Source: Mallotus nudiflorus
Lineage: Eukaryota > Streptophyta > Magnoliopsida > Malpighiales > Euphorbiaceae
Length of the DNA: 64,000 nucleotides
Direction: 5' to 3'
Assembly: GCA_947683625.1 (NCBI GenBank)
Contig: CANTUR010000240.1
Span: forward strand, 1,714,746 to 1,778,745
The notes beneath the pieces were generated by a model. The model was not told the DNA's origin and ran no database searches. It was given only the letters and a program-made list of their open reading frames with translations. Made by a program: the position numbers and the translations under genes. Below, in pieces: positions 1-12,103 of the stretch (the stretch's first letter is position 1; each line of letters begins with the position of its first letter).

Positions 1-50
1 GTTGGTTTTTTAATCTAGATTTCATTTTTGATATTTGTTTCTGAATGCAG

Positions 51-997
51 TATAAGCAAAGATACATTCCAGCAGTGCCTTGAGTCAATAAAGAATGGGG
101 ATGCAGATTTAATAAATTTAGAAGTAGGGATGGCTTATACTGCATTGACAACATACTCAATGAAAGCTATAGCAAATGAAGTTTACTGCGATCATTCTAA
201 AAGCTATGATGCCCTTGTACTACTGAACAGAAAAGCTTGCCAGGAAAAGGAGGACATTAGTTTAATGGATTTCAAGGTCTAAGGTCCTGCCATGGAAGTT
301 ATTCCACTGCTGCTGGTTGGAACTATCCCATTAACCATATCAGCAGACTATTTGGTTCTCAAGAAATGAATGATCAAGAAATTTCACGGAACTTTTTCTC
401 TAAGGTTTGTGCACCTTATGAGCTTGAAGGAGAAGGTGTTTGTAGCGGGTGTGGGAATGATAATGGCACTTGTGATTTGAGTTCTAATAGTTTAATGTAT
501 TATGGCCATTCTGGAGCATTCCGTTGCCTTGTTGAGGAGCTGGGTGATCTTGCATTTGTTAAAGGAGATACTGCTCTTTTGTACTCTATGGAAGGGCCAT
601 ATAATCAATCATGGTCGAAAAAGTCTGTTCGAGACTTCATGTAAGCACATTGCTTGAATCGAAAGTTTATGTCCTGTCTTGTTAATTATACCATGGTCCA
701 TTACTTAAGATGAAAAATTTGTTCTTGTGTGATGTGCAGGTACCTTTGTCCAAGAGGGGGTTGCAGAGAAATCAATGGCTACCCTGGATCTTGTTCGTAA
801 GTCTTCCAACTTGACCTTAATGTTTTAAGCAGAAAATGTGCACTACAATGTGAGTTGATGATTTTACAGCAAGTGGATTAAGTGAATCAATTGCCGAAAT
901 ATTCCCCAATTGTCGGTATCTTACAACTAGACCTAAGGTTCTGGTTCTGACTTACTTGCCACAGCTTGAATCTGAAAACTTGCATGATCCAACCTGA
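51..997 (+). pseudogene. Transferrin-like protein, 3' exons, frameshifted
   Basis: The window opens inside this gene. The first exon follows an AG acceptor at 49-50 and runs 51-640. Smaller exons are 740-796 and 874-997, ending at TGA 995-997, with GT donors at 641 and 797. Transferrin-family motifs are clear: QQCLESIKNGDAD, SCH...AAGWNYP, and near 490-560 a YYGHSGAFRCL...GDLAFVK block matching the family signature, followed by a cysteine-rich stretch. The reading frame shifts at about 274-277: one frame ends in a stop at 280, the family-matching frame continues from 276, and the change is explained by one missing G in a G run. Animal transferrins bind iron and carbonate; by eye several ligand positions differ here (Tyr to His in YxGY/HSGAF, the Asp of the LDxG motif is Glu, the Arg before SAGW is lost), so metal binding is doubtful. 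The 5' part lies outside the window. A sequencing error instead of a pseudogene is possible. Confidence 0.72.
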
Positions 998-2162
998 TTG
1001 CCACCTCCATCTGCAATTCAATTAGGATACATATAGGATGCATAAGTAAAAAAACACTTCTTCAGATATATTAGTGCAAATTATTCAATACTAATCTAGG
1101 AAGTTGTGATTAATAGTATAGCATAAACGGTAGCGAATTTGTAAAAACTCACTTCATGGTAGGTCATGAGTGTAATCCCTGACCACTGCAGAGATGAAAT
1201 TTCCCTCCTAAGTTTTTCTTTACAAAAAGCATAAACAGTGGTTAACACTAATCTAATCATTTAATTAATCAGATTTGGAACAATACCTGCAAATGTGATA
1301 ATGGCAAGTAATTAACTCCATCCCAAACGAAAAGAAATTGCTTATTCTTCAAACGCTGACCAATGCTACTTGGAAAGAAGCGCTTCATGCTGGAAAAAGG
1401 GGTTCCAGCCACCTACTTAGTGCAAGATAATAACCTATATGCCTGAATTTAACTTGTTAACTTCTTTAATTTCATTACGAGTGATTCTTAGCAAAAACTG
1501 ATATGTGACAAAGACTACACATTTTTTAGCATGCAGCAATTAGCTGTGGTGAAGAAACTCACTAGGTTGTAACTTGGGAACTTAGCTTCAGTTTCTCAGA
1601 ACATACAGAAATTAAATTCCCCGGAAACCCAAGCAGCTCCATCTTCTGAGAATTCAAATTCAGGTAGAGTATTAATTAATACCCATAAATGGTTATTTAT
1701 AAATTTCAGTAACACATTCTAACTTTTTTATATTGTCTCATCCTCCATCAACAGATCATATGGGTATCACATTTTTCCCAATTGTAACAATGTTGATGTT
1801 AGGGGCAATGTGAATGTGATAACTACTCCATAGGTTTACACTTCACACAAGTGTTTTGTGGGTGATTCTTATCTACACTCAGAATATTACATGCTAAATC
1901 GAACCTTCTCTACTGGTCATATTCTCTAGCCCTATGTTTTTAACAGCCTTGTCTTTATTGGCACCAAACAGTTGGATGAGTGATATGTATTATGAGCGTT
2001 TTACACTTTAAAGAAAAATGAAACACCTGTGCATGTAATAGTAATATAAATATGATCATTGGGTGTAATATATATATAAAGTAGGCAGAAATTTCCATTT
2101 ATTTTTAGCATACCAAAAAAACTGTATCAAGGCAGCTCAAGGTTTTGTAGATTTTTATACAT
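998..2162. other. Intergenic, no recognised feature
   Basis: AT-rich sequence downstream of the transferrin-like gene. I see no open frame with family motifs, no RNA gene and no clear transposon ends. It includes the presumed 3' UTR of the upstream gene in its first few hundred bases. Confidence 0.5.
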
Positions 2163-2165
2163 TTA

Positions 2166-2717
2166 GGTTCCATTTATTTGTGGAAAATATTTTTCTTCTG
2201 GAAAATATTTTCCGATATTTAGTTGTAACATTAAAAAACAGTTGAAAAATTTCATCCTTTGTAACATCAACACTTTTTATTATTCAAATTATCTCTTTGC
2301 AATTGATATAATGCATATGGATAAAATTAAAAAAATGAAAAAATAAAAATAACAAAGAGAAAAAGGAGAAAAGGAGAAAAGGAGAGAAGACAAAAAAAAA
2401 GAGAAAAAAAAAAGAGAAATGAAAAACAAATAAGAGAAGGTAAAAAAAGGGGAGAAAATAAAAATAAAAACAAATGAGAGAAGAAAAAACAAGGATAAAA
2501 TAAAAAGAAAAAAATGATGAAACTAGAGCAAGAAATTACATTTTAGATGAATTTTTCTTATTTTAAAAAGCATTGAAAAATGATTTCCCATTTTAAGGAT
2601 GAAAAATTATTTTTTTGTTATTTTCCGTTGACTAACCATTTATTTTTTGGTTGACAAACATTGGAAAATAAGGAAAAATATTTTCTGAAAAGATATTTTC
2701 CACAAACAAATGGAACC
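2166..2717. mobile_element. Tourist-like MITE (PIF/Harbinger-type)
   Basis: A 552-bp element with imperfect terminal inverted repeats of about 45 bp. The left end begins GGTTCCATTTATTTGTGGAA and the right end, read in reverse complement, begins GGTTCCATTTGTTTGTGGAA. It is flanked by TTA on both sides (2163-2165 and 2718-2720). A 3-bp TTA duplication with G-rich ends is typical of Tourist/PIF-Harbinger MITEs. The centre (2320-2515) is a purine-rich run of A with scattered GA, with no transposase, so the element is non-autonomous. Confidence 0.72.
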
Positions 2718-2720
2718 TTA

Positions 2721-2979
2721 GAATTAAGACTTGCTTTAGTCATATATGTTCATACTTCTCTCAAATAATGAACCGCTATGACACACTTTCTTTTTGCCAA
2801 AGCTGTTCCAAAATGAGCACAAAAAGTACATGTAAGGGTTCGGGCCATGTTTATTTTTTTTCTAAAATCCAAAATCAACCCAAACCAAAGCTTTTTTGCT
2901 CTGATACCCATAGGTTTTCAGATAACTAAATAGATATTAAATATAATAAATGAAACTATAAAAATAAATAAAGTACAGC
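2721..2979. other. AT-rich spacer
   Basis: No coding, RNA or transposon signal recognised between the MITE and the tRNA-like modules. Confidence 0.4.
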
Positions 2980-3165
2980 AGCATAATGGCTAAAGCGTGC
3001 CCCTCTTCTCCCAAATAATCACGGTTCAACCCTGGGCAATGTCATTTTTGAGGTTTTTATCACTTTTTGTTAAAGGAAAAGAAAAAAAAATACAATATTG
3101 AGAATCGAACCTTTGACCTTCAGGAATAAGTTTAATACTTTTACTGCTTTGCTGCACCAATTACA
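2980..3165. repeat. Two inverted tRNA-like (Pol III promoter) modules, SINE-like
   Basis: On the plus strand, ATGGCTAAAGCGTG (about 2986-2999) resembles a Pol III A box, followed by GGTTCAACCC (3023-3032), a near-consensus B box. On the minus strand a second module has the B box GGTTCGATTC (3102-3111 as GAATCGAACC) and an A-box-like stretch near 3140-3160. The two face each other about 70 bp apart across an A-rich linker. Neither folds into a full tRNA by eye. This fits a tRNA-derived SINE pair or a foldback of such a unit. No target duplication was identified. Confidence 0.4.
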
Positions 3166-3439
3166 TTACTATATTTTAAGCTAAAATATATATATAATCT
3201 AATAGAATTTCATTTTTCGATTGGGTTGTGTTCTATTCGAATTTTACAAAAACTCCAAAATTAAAATAGAGCCGACTGTTTTCAGTTCTCTTATAGGTTG
3301 ATTCGTCGAATCGGGTTGGTTTTGCACACCCTTAAAAACATGCAGCAATAGGGATATTAGATGTTTAATGAATTTTTGAATTTTTAACTGTCGAACCTCC
3401 TAAATGGATCTCATTTTTTGGCAGTTGCATGAGTTTAAC
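3166..3439. other. AT-rich spacer before LTR element
   Basis: No gene recognised. The last five bases (3435-3439, TTAAC) are the probable left target-site copy of the following retrotransposon. Confidence 0.4.
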
Positions 3440-5870
3440 TATAATATCCTTAACCCTAATCATAAGCAATTCATTTAAATTTGTATGCATTGCATATAAT
3501 TCATTTGGACATATGCATCTCAAATCATTCCATTTCACTATGTGAATTTTACACTATTTCATTTGTTTTCTATTTGTCAAAATACATTACAATGATATAC
3601 TTGAGTATGTGTAGAATAGGATGTATTTGAGGTATTATAAAATTGAAAATTTAGTTAATAAATAAATTTGTAAATAATTGAATAGAAATTGGCTTGTTTA
3701 CACTAGTAACTTTTGGGACTAAATTGAGCTTTTGTATGAAAAAAGATGATTGATTTGAAATTTTGCTTAACAATTGATTAAAAATACAAAAAATAAAAAT
3801 AAAAATAAAATATCATAGTGGATATTTATAAGACTTGTCTTGTAGTAAGACTAGAAAGCTCTACTCCTTTTCAATCATAAGTCATAGTTCTCTTTCCATC
3901 AAAAACCTAATTTCCTTCTCTTTCTTTGAAGCACTTAAACTTAAAATTTTAGTGATTTCAACTGCTAATTTGGTAAGTTAATTATTTTCCTTTTAAATTA
4001 TGTTTGAAATTATGTGGTAATGATGTGAAAATAATTTTATAGCTTGTGAATTTTGTTTTAGAGTTGAATATTGAATCCTTATTTTCATAGCCACAGAAGA
4101 AGAATTAGGAGAAATACAAAACATGAAACTTGTAGATTTATGTCTTATTTACATGCCTGGAAAATTGTTTTATGAGATTTGTGTGTGTCATGAGAAATTC
4201 TTCATTGGATAAGATTGGTTCAAATTGTGTCTTCTGCAGGTAGCTTGTTTTTGCCTTATAAATATAAAACACTTAGGGGCTGAATTAGGCAAATTGTTAA
4301 AATATAAGTTTTGTTCCTTTATATGTTATCTAAAATCATATGATACAGTCTGGTGAAATAATGTGTGTGGAATGAGAAAACTTCCTTAGAGTGGGGCTGG
4401 TACTGCTTGCTATGTCTATAGGTAGTCCTATATTTCTTAGATAATAAGAGGGCCTTAAAGGCTAAATTAGATGAAGTATAAAGTATGAAAGTTGTTCCTA
4501 TATGTGTTAAAAAAAATGTGTGAATTTTTTTTTTTGGAATTGGACTTGTATAACTTGAGAAATGCTAAACTGAATGAGAGCTGTGCAAACTATTTTAGTG
4601 CAAAACATAGGTCTGAATTCAAAATTTCACCATTTATTTTTCAAAGAATATATTGAGCTAATTTTTTGGATTTTTTATATATTTGTATTTCCAGTTTATG
4701 TAAAGAAAAGAATCAAGTAATTTGGAGTTATGTGGGGAAAGTTATTTACTCATAGGTCTAGTAAGGTAAAGTTGTCCAACAAGGAAGAATACGTATAATG
4801 TTAGGCTTATATGTATATAACATATCCTAATTGAATACTAAGCATGAATACTCATTATAGGCATATTCTTGATCAAACATATGACACTAGGATCTTAAAG
4901 CATTGGAAAAGCTCGAAAAGGTGATACAAGTCATACATAGAGTATTTGACATCTAAAAGGTAAGTATAAGCATCAATTAAATTTTTGTGTGAAATTATGT
5001 GTTTAAGTTAGGTGTGAACATGTGATGAATGAGTTATAGTTGGATTGATAATGTGTATTCTATGAGATTTGATATGAATTTCCTATTGATTATTCAAATA
5101 TGTATAGTTTGTTTATTGATTGGTTATGTTTATACACAAGTGTTTACAAGTGAAATGAAAATGTTATGATCTTAATGACTAATGTTATGCAAATTTATAC
5201 TTGAACACTTGTGTACATATATAAAAGGACGTTGTGACCAGCTTGGCAAATATTTTCAAATCACATGGAAAATATTTGCAAATCAAATGGCAAATGTAAA
5301 TGATCAAAGAAAATCACATGATCCATAAGTTATAAGCTAGTTAGCAAAATCAAATGGTAATTGTTTCACATAAATATCGGGAGCAATATTTGTCTTGCTA
5401 GACTACAACATAATCAATGAATAATTCATTAGCACTTGTATTTAAAATGAATCACTATTGTGTTTTGATATTATCTATTTATTTTTAGTTCCTATAGAAT
5501 TTAATTGATATTTATATTTATTAAGTCATGACTCACTAAATTGCAATTATTTTTCCCAAGTAATGAAGCTTGAGGTGTGACCATTTTGGAATCATTATGC
5601 ATTGTAAATAAAGAATGGAGCAAAGGTCACCATTTAAACCCTTACTCTCTCTCTCTCTCTCTCTCCTTGTTTCATAAGCATATACTTTAATAAGCAGAGA
5701 TGTTTTGTTCTTATATGTAAATATAGCTTATATGTGTTATATGAATGAAATTGTTATGATCTTTTATGTGTTTACAAAATATGTTGACTTTGTATAATCA
5801 TGATATGATTGAATTAATATGTTAAACAAAAACATAAGGTATTTAAATAGTAAAGATATAGGGTATTACA
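3440..5870 (+). repeat. 5' LTR of the 3.4-11.5 kb element
   Basis: Begins TATAATATCCTTAACC, where the 3' copy has TGTAACATCCTTGACC, so the terminal TG has decayed to TA. Ends GATATAGGGTATTACA. A (CT)n tract lies at 5645-5665. Homologous along its length to 9141-11493. Confidence 0.88.
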
Positions 5871-5875
5871 TATTT

Positions 5876-5889
5876 TGGTATCAGAGTGG
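5876..5889 (+). other. Primer-binding site, initiator tRNA-Met type
   Basis: TGGTATCAGAGTGG starts five bases after the 5' LTR. It matches the common plant TGGTATCAGAGC site complementary to the 3' end of initiator tRNA-Met, with one difference. Confidence 0.8.
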
Positions 5890-6209
5890 GGATAGGTCCC
5901 ATAAGGAAAATACATATAGTCATGGCATGACATGTGCATTGTTAAGCATTATCATGTAACATAGTCTTATATGTCTATAGGGAACCACTAAGGAGAGAGG
6001 AGTCGGCCGATTCACATTTCAAGGAAGCCTTATATCATCCATTATGAGATCAATCTAATAATAGGGTTAGATCTCATACACATTCTCATGTATAACATGA
6101 TATCTTAATTTTGTAATAAATATGAACCATAAGGTTTTGACTTAAATGTGGGTACTCCTTTGGAGAAATAATGGTTATGAATAGTATATATTATGACTAT
6201 TTGATTTAC

Positions 6210-9112
6210 ATTGATAAAGGGGAGTTGAAAGCTGATTTATTAGTATTGCCACTTTATGAATTTTGATGTGATATTGGGTATGGATTGGTTGGCTAAACAT
6301 CTTGCCACAATGAATTGTTTCACTAAGGAGGTTTTTTTAGAATCTTCAAATCAACCAAGGGTTATGTTTTTAGGGGAAAGAAAAATTGTGCCTACATATT
6401 TAATTTATGTTGTGAAGGCTTTCTAAATGGTTAAAAATGGTTATGAAGCTTGTTTAGCATATGTGATAGATACCACAACTATAAATAGCATAATTGAGAA
6501 TATCCTAGTGGTAAATGAATTTCCATATGTGTTTTTAGTTGATTTACGAGGTTTGCCACTTGATAGAGAAGTAGAATTCACAATTGAATTAGTTCTAGGA
6601 GTAGCACCAATATCCATTTCACCTTAGAGGATAGCACTAGTTGAATTGAAAGAGTTGAAAACTCATTTATAAGAACTACTTAACAAGGGGTTTATTAGGC
6701 CCAGTATGTCACTTGGGGTGCTCTAGTGCTATTTGTGAAAAAAAAAAAGATGAGACAATAAGGTTATGTATCGATTATAGGTAATTGAATCGGGTCACTG
6801 TGAAGAGTAAATATAATTTGCCTATAATAGATGATTTATTTGATCAATTGTAGGGATCTTAGGTGTTTTCCATAATTGATTTGAAATCAGGCTACTATCA
6901 GCTTAAAATTTCAAACTTAAATGTACTAAAGACTACCTTTCGAACCACGTATTGGCACTATAAATTTTTAGTGATGCCGTTTGGTTTAACTAATGCACCA
7001 CCTACATTTATGGCTCTTATGAACAAGGTGTTTCAAGCCTACTTAAACAAATTTATGATTGTGTTTAGACGAATTTATGATTGTGTTCATTGATGACATA
7101 TTTATATATCTAAGAAATAGCGAGGAACATGAACAATATTTAAGAATTGTGTTACAAACCTTAATAAAAAGACAATTGTATGCTAAATTGAGTAAATGTG
7201 AGTTTTGGATAGTTGATATTGTATTTTTAGGACATGTGATTTCTAAATGGGGCATAGAGGTAGATCTAAAAGTAGTGGTGAATTGGGAAACTTTGAAGAA
7301 TATTGTAGAAGTTAAAAGTTTCTTAGGATTAGCTGGGTACTATTGCTGATTTGTTAAGGGATTTTCATTAATAGCCAGCCCTTTGACAAAGTTACTTTGG
7401 AAAAATATTGCATTTGAATGGTTTGAAGCATGTTAGAAGAGTTTTGACAATTTGAAAACCAAGTTGACATCTGCTCTAATGCTAGCTATTCTTACATGTA
7501 ATGGAGGATTTGTAGTTTATAGTGGTGCTTCTCATTAGGATTTGGGATATGTGTTAATGCAACATGGTAAGGTAATTTCATATGCATTGAGATAGTTGAG
7601 GGCTTATGAATTATCTTATCTAGTACATGATCTAGAACTTGCTACTATTATGTGTGCATTGAAAATATGGAGGCATTACTTATATGGAGAAACATTTTAG
7701 ATATTTATTGATCATAAGATTTTGAGATATTCATTGAGCCAGAAAGAGTTAAACATAAGACAGAGGTGGTGGTTAGAATTGCTTAAGGATTATGACTACA
7801 CAATTAGGTATCATTCAGGAAAAGCAAGTGTAATAGCTAATGCTTTGAGTAGGAAGACAAGCAGTGTAGCTTGATTTAAGATATTTCTATTATTTTATTT
7901 AGTTTAGTTATGATCTATGAATGTGAAATTAAATTTGTAAGAAAATGGAGTGTCATTTGCTACTTTACAAGCTAGATCAATATTATATAATAGAATTAAA
8001 GAAGCAGAAAGTAAGGATCCACAATTACAAGAGAAGATTGAGAAAGCAAAATAAGGGGAAAGTAAAGAGTTTAAAATTCAAAATGGTACAATGATGATGA
8101 GATCACGTGTTTGTATACCTGATGTTGATAACCTATGCCAAAAATTTTAAAAAAGGCACATAATTCTCTATATAATATGCACCTAGGAATGACCAAAATG
8201 TACAATTCTTTGGGACTCCATTATTGGTGGCCTAAAATGAAGAAAGATATGGCGAATTATATTTCAAAATGTTTAGTATGTCAATAGGTTAAAGCAGAAC
8301 ACCAGGCTCCAGTTGGAAAGCACTTTTTATCCTCAAACAGATGGGTAATCAGAGAGAACAATTCAAACATTTGAAGATATGCTTTGAGCTTATATGTTAG
8401 AATTTAAAGGTGCGTGCAATGAACATATTGGTTTAACGAAGTTCGCTTATAATAACTAGTATCATAGCAGTATCCAGATGACACCATATGAGGCAATATA
8501 TAAAAGAAAGTGTCGCAGTCTTGTTTATTAGGATGAAGAAGGAATGTGTGCATTAGAAAGTCCTAAAATAGTACAACAACACAAAAGATAAGGTAAAATT
8601 AATCAAAAGTAGACTCAAAGCAATACAAGATAGACAAAAAAGTAATGTAGACTAGCACATAAGGGAAATGGAATATGAAGTGGGTGAGAACGTATTTCTA
8701 CGAGTTTCATCATGGAAAGGAGTAATTAAATTTGGCAAAAAGGGCAAGTTGAGTCCTTGATATATAGGGCTATATGAAATTCTTGAAAGAATTAGTGCAT
8801 TGGCTTACATGTTAGCATTACCACTAGAAATGGCCTAAATTCATGATGTGTTCCATATGAGTACACTTAGAAGATATGAATCTAATCCTACCCATATACT
8901 TAAAAATCAAAAAGTAAAAATTGTCGATGATTTGAGTCATGTTGAAGAACTAGTAAAGATAATTATTTATAAGAAAAAAATAGTTATAAAAGCAAGATAT
9001 ACCATTAGTTAAAGTGTTGTGGAAGAACCATTCACAAGAATAGGCCAACTAGGAAATTGAGGAGAAAATGAAGCAACAATATCCATATTTTTTCACACGT
9101 ATTGAATTTTAA
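6210..9112 (+). pseudogene. pol: Ty3/gypsy pol remnant (PR-RT-RNase H-IN-chromodomain)
   Basis: Translating across frames gives the protease C-terminal motif VILGMDWLAKH (6264-6305), the pre-RT segment LPLDREVEF (6556-6585), RT motifs IDLKSGYYQL and VMPFGLTNAP (6880-7005), the FIDDI catalytic box (about 7089-7103), a FLGLAGYY block (7320-7343), RNase H (7500-7860, ending in an ALSRK-like tail), the integrase zinc-finger part WWPKMKKDM...KCLVCQ (8225-8285), and a chromodomain-like tail (9000-9095). Many stops and frameshifts break it. Near 8325 the sequence jumps from the segment after the zinc finger straight to the PQTDG-like block, so the integrase core with its first two catalytic Asp residues is absent. 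A short duplication containing AATTTATGATTGTGTT (7049-7064 and 7073-7088) disrupts RT. Confidence 0.88.
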
Positions 9113-9126
9113 GGACAAAATTCTCA

Positions 9127-9140
9127 AAAGAGGGGGAAAA
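9127..9140 (+). other. Polypurine tract
   Basis: AAGAGGGGGAAAA lies directly before the 3' LTR start TGTAACATCC, the position and composition of a plus-strand priming tract. Confidence 0.75.
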
Positions 9141-11493
9141 TGTAACATCCTTGACCATAATCATAAGCATTTCATTTAAATTTGTATGCATTGCATATAA
9201 TTCACTTAGACATATGCATCTTAAATCATTCCATTTCACTATGTGAATTTTACACTCTTTCAATTGTTTTCTATTTGTCAAAGTGCATTACAATGGTATA
9301 CTTGAGTATGTATAAAATAGGATGTATTTGGGGTATTATAAAATTAAAAATTTAGTTAATAATTAAATCTAATTGTCTTGTTTACATGAGTAACTTTTGG
9401 GACTAAATTGAACTTTTTCATAGAAGGAGGATTGATTTGAAATTTTTCTTGAAAAATGATTAAAAATAAAAATAAAATACCATAGTGGATATTTGTGAGA
9501 CTTGTCTTGCAATAAGGCTAGAAAGCTCTACTCCTTTTCAATCATAAGCCATAGTTCTTTTTCCATCAAAAACCTAATTTCCTTCTCTTTCTCTCAAGCT
9601 CTTAAACTTGAAATTTTGGTGATTTCAGCTGCTAATTTGGTAAGTTAATTATTTTTCTTTTAAATTATGTGGTGATGATGTGAAAATGATTTTATAGCTT
9701 GTTAATTCTATTCCAAAGCTGAATATTGAATCTTTATTTTTATAGCCATAGAAGAAGAATTAGGAGAAATAAAAAAAATAAAACTTGTAGATTTATGTCT
9801 TATTTACATATCTATAAAAAAGTTTCATGAGATTTGTTGTGTATGTAATGAGAAATTCTTCATTGAATGAAACTGATTCAAATTATGTCATCTACAGGTA
9901 GCTTGCTTTTGCCTAATAAATATGAGATCCTTAGGGGCTGAATTAGGCAAATTGTTAAATGTGAGTTTTGTTTCTTTATATGTTATTTAAAATTCTACAA
10001 TGCAGTTTGGTGAAATAATGTGTGTGTAATGAGAAAACATCCTTAGAGTGGGTCTAGTTCTACTTGTTATGTCTACGTGTAGTCTAATTTTTCTCAAATA
10101 ATATGAGAGCCTTAGAGGCTGAATTAGATGAAGTATAAAATATGTAAATTGCTTCTATATGCGTTAAGAAAGTGGCTAAAAAATATTTTGCAATTGGACT
10201 TGTATAACTTGATAAATTCTAAATTGAATAAAACCTGCACAAACTGTTTTTATACAGAGCATAGGTCTATTTCAAAATTTCACCATTTATTGTGTAGGGC
10301 ATATATTGAGTTAAATTTTGGATATGTTATAGTGTTATATGTCTAGTTTATATAAAAAAGAACAAATAATTTCGAATTATGTGTAGAAGTTATTCACTCC
10401 TAGGTTTAGTAAGGTCAAGCTATCTAACAAGGAAGAATATACATAAATGTTAGGCTTAAATGTGTAGAACATATCCTAATTGCATAATAAGCATGAATAA
10501 TCATTATAGGCATATTCTTGATAAAATATATGGCATATTTTAGGATTTCAAAGCATTGGTGATGCTCAAGAAGGCGATATGAGTCATCCATAAAGTATTT
10601 GACATCTAAAAGGTGAGTATAAGCATCAATTAAATTCTTAGGTGAAAATTATATGTTTGAGTTAGGTATGAGCATGTGATGAATGAGTTATAGTTGGATT
10701 AACAATGTGTATTCTATAAGACTTGAAGTAAATTGCCTATTGATTATTCAAATGTGTATAATTTATTTATTGATTGGTTATATTTATACACAAGTGTTTA
10801 CAAGTGAAATGCAAATGTTATGATCTTAATGACTAATTTTATGCAAGCTTATTCTTGAACACTTACAAATGAATATAAAATGACGTTGTGACAAGCTTGG
10901 TAAATATTTATAAATCACATGGCAAATGCAAATGATCAAAGAAAATCACATGCTTCACATGTTATAAGTTGGCTAACAAAATCAAATGGAAATTGTTTGA
11001 CATAAATCTTAGGAGCAATATTTGTCTTGCTAGGCCACAACATAATAAATAAATAATTCATTAGCACTTGCATTTAAAATGAATCAATATTGTGTTTTGG
11101 TATTATCTATTTGCTTTTAGCGCCTATAGAATTTAATTAATATTTATATTCATTGAGTCATGACTCACCAAATTGCAATTATTTTTCCCAAGTAGTGAAG
11201 CTTGAGGTGTGACCATTTTGGAAGCATTATGCATTGTAAATAAAGAATGGAGCAAAGGTCACCGATCGAACGCCCCACTCTCTCTCTCCTTCTATCATAA
11301 ATATACACTTTGATAAAGAGATATATTTTGTTATTATATGTAAATATAACTTTTATGTGTTATATGAATGAAATTGTTATGATCTTTTATATGTTTAAAT
11401 AATATGTTGACTTTATATAATCATGATATGATTGTATTAATATGTTAAACAAAGACTTATGGTATTTAAATAATAAAGATATAGGGTGTTACA
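9141..11493 (+). repeat. 3' LTR of the 3.4-11.5 kb element
   Basis: Begins TGTAACATCC and ends AGGGTGTTACA, the expected TG...CA termini. Small open frames inside it, such as 10128-10346, are not conserved in the other LTR and are not genes. The following five bases CTGAC are the presumed target copy. Confidence 0.88.
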
Positions 11494-11624
11494 CTGACTT
11501 TCAAATTTCTCAAGGTTAATAACCTTGGTTGTGCTATCCATATCCAACTTTAAAAGTAATTCACTAGGGTTAAGCAATTTTTGACCAACCATCGAGAACC
11601 ATGCAAAACTGAACTGAAATGTTA

Positions 11625-12103
11625 CTTTGGTTCCGTTTTCAATTTTAAAAGGTGGCAATTCAGCTTTAATTATAGGTATTTTTAAATTTATGAAAGTTAG
11701 TTCTATCAATTTATTTATTTATATATATTTTTTTGCTATACATATTCAGTCGGTTTTTTTACCCTAAATTGAAGTAACTTTTGAAATTTCAAAAATACCT
11801 ATAATTAAAACTGAACTACCACCTTTTGAAATTGAAAATTGTGTGTGTGTATTTGTGTGTGTGTGTGTGTGTAAACACATGCACACATAGAGTTTTCAAT
11901 TTCAAAGGTGGTAGTTTGGTTTTAGTTATAGGTATTTTTGAAATTTCAAAAGTCAATTCGATTTAGGGTAAAAAACCGACTGAATTATATATATGTATAC
12001 ACACATAGTTTTTGATTTCAAAAGGTGGCATTTTGGTTTTAATTATAGGTATTTTTGAAATTTCAAAAGTTAGTTCAATTTAGGGTAAAAAATTGACTGA
12101 ATA

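Larger units (their letters stand above)
3440..11493 (+). mobile_element. Old Ty3/gypsy LTR retrotransposon (chromovirus-like), decayed
   Basis: Two 2.4-kb LTRs (3440-5870 and 9141-11493) in direct orientation flank a 3.27-kb interior with a TGGTATCAGAG primer-binding site after the 5' LTR and a purine tract before the 3' LTR. The interior holds protease, reverse transcriptase, RNase H, partial integrase and chromodomain remnants in that order, the Ty3/gypsy order. Presumed 5-bp target copies are TTAAC (3435-3439) and CTGAC (11494-11498), differing by two transitions. The LTRs differ at roughly one base in ten over their first 230 bp, so the insertion is old. No gag motif was found. The interior is far shorter than a full chromovirus. 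Confidence 0.9.

Noticed and set aside
2289..2492. Minus-strand Phe/Ser-rich reading frame
   Set aside because: Produced entirely by the purine-rich core of the MITE; no family motif.
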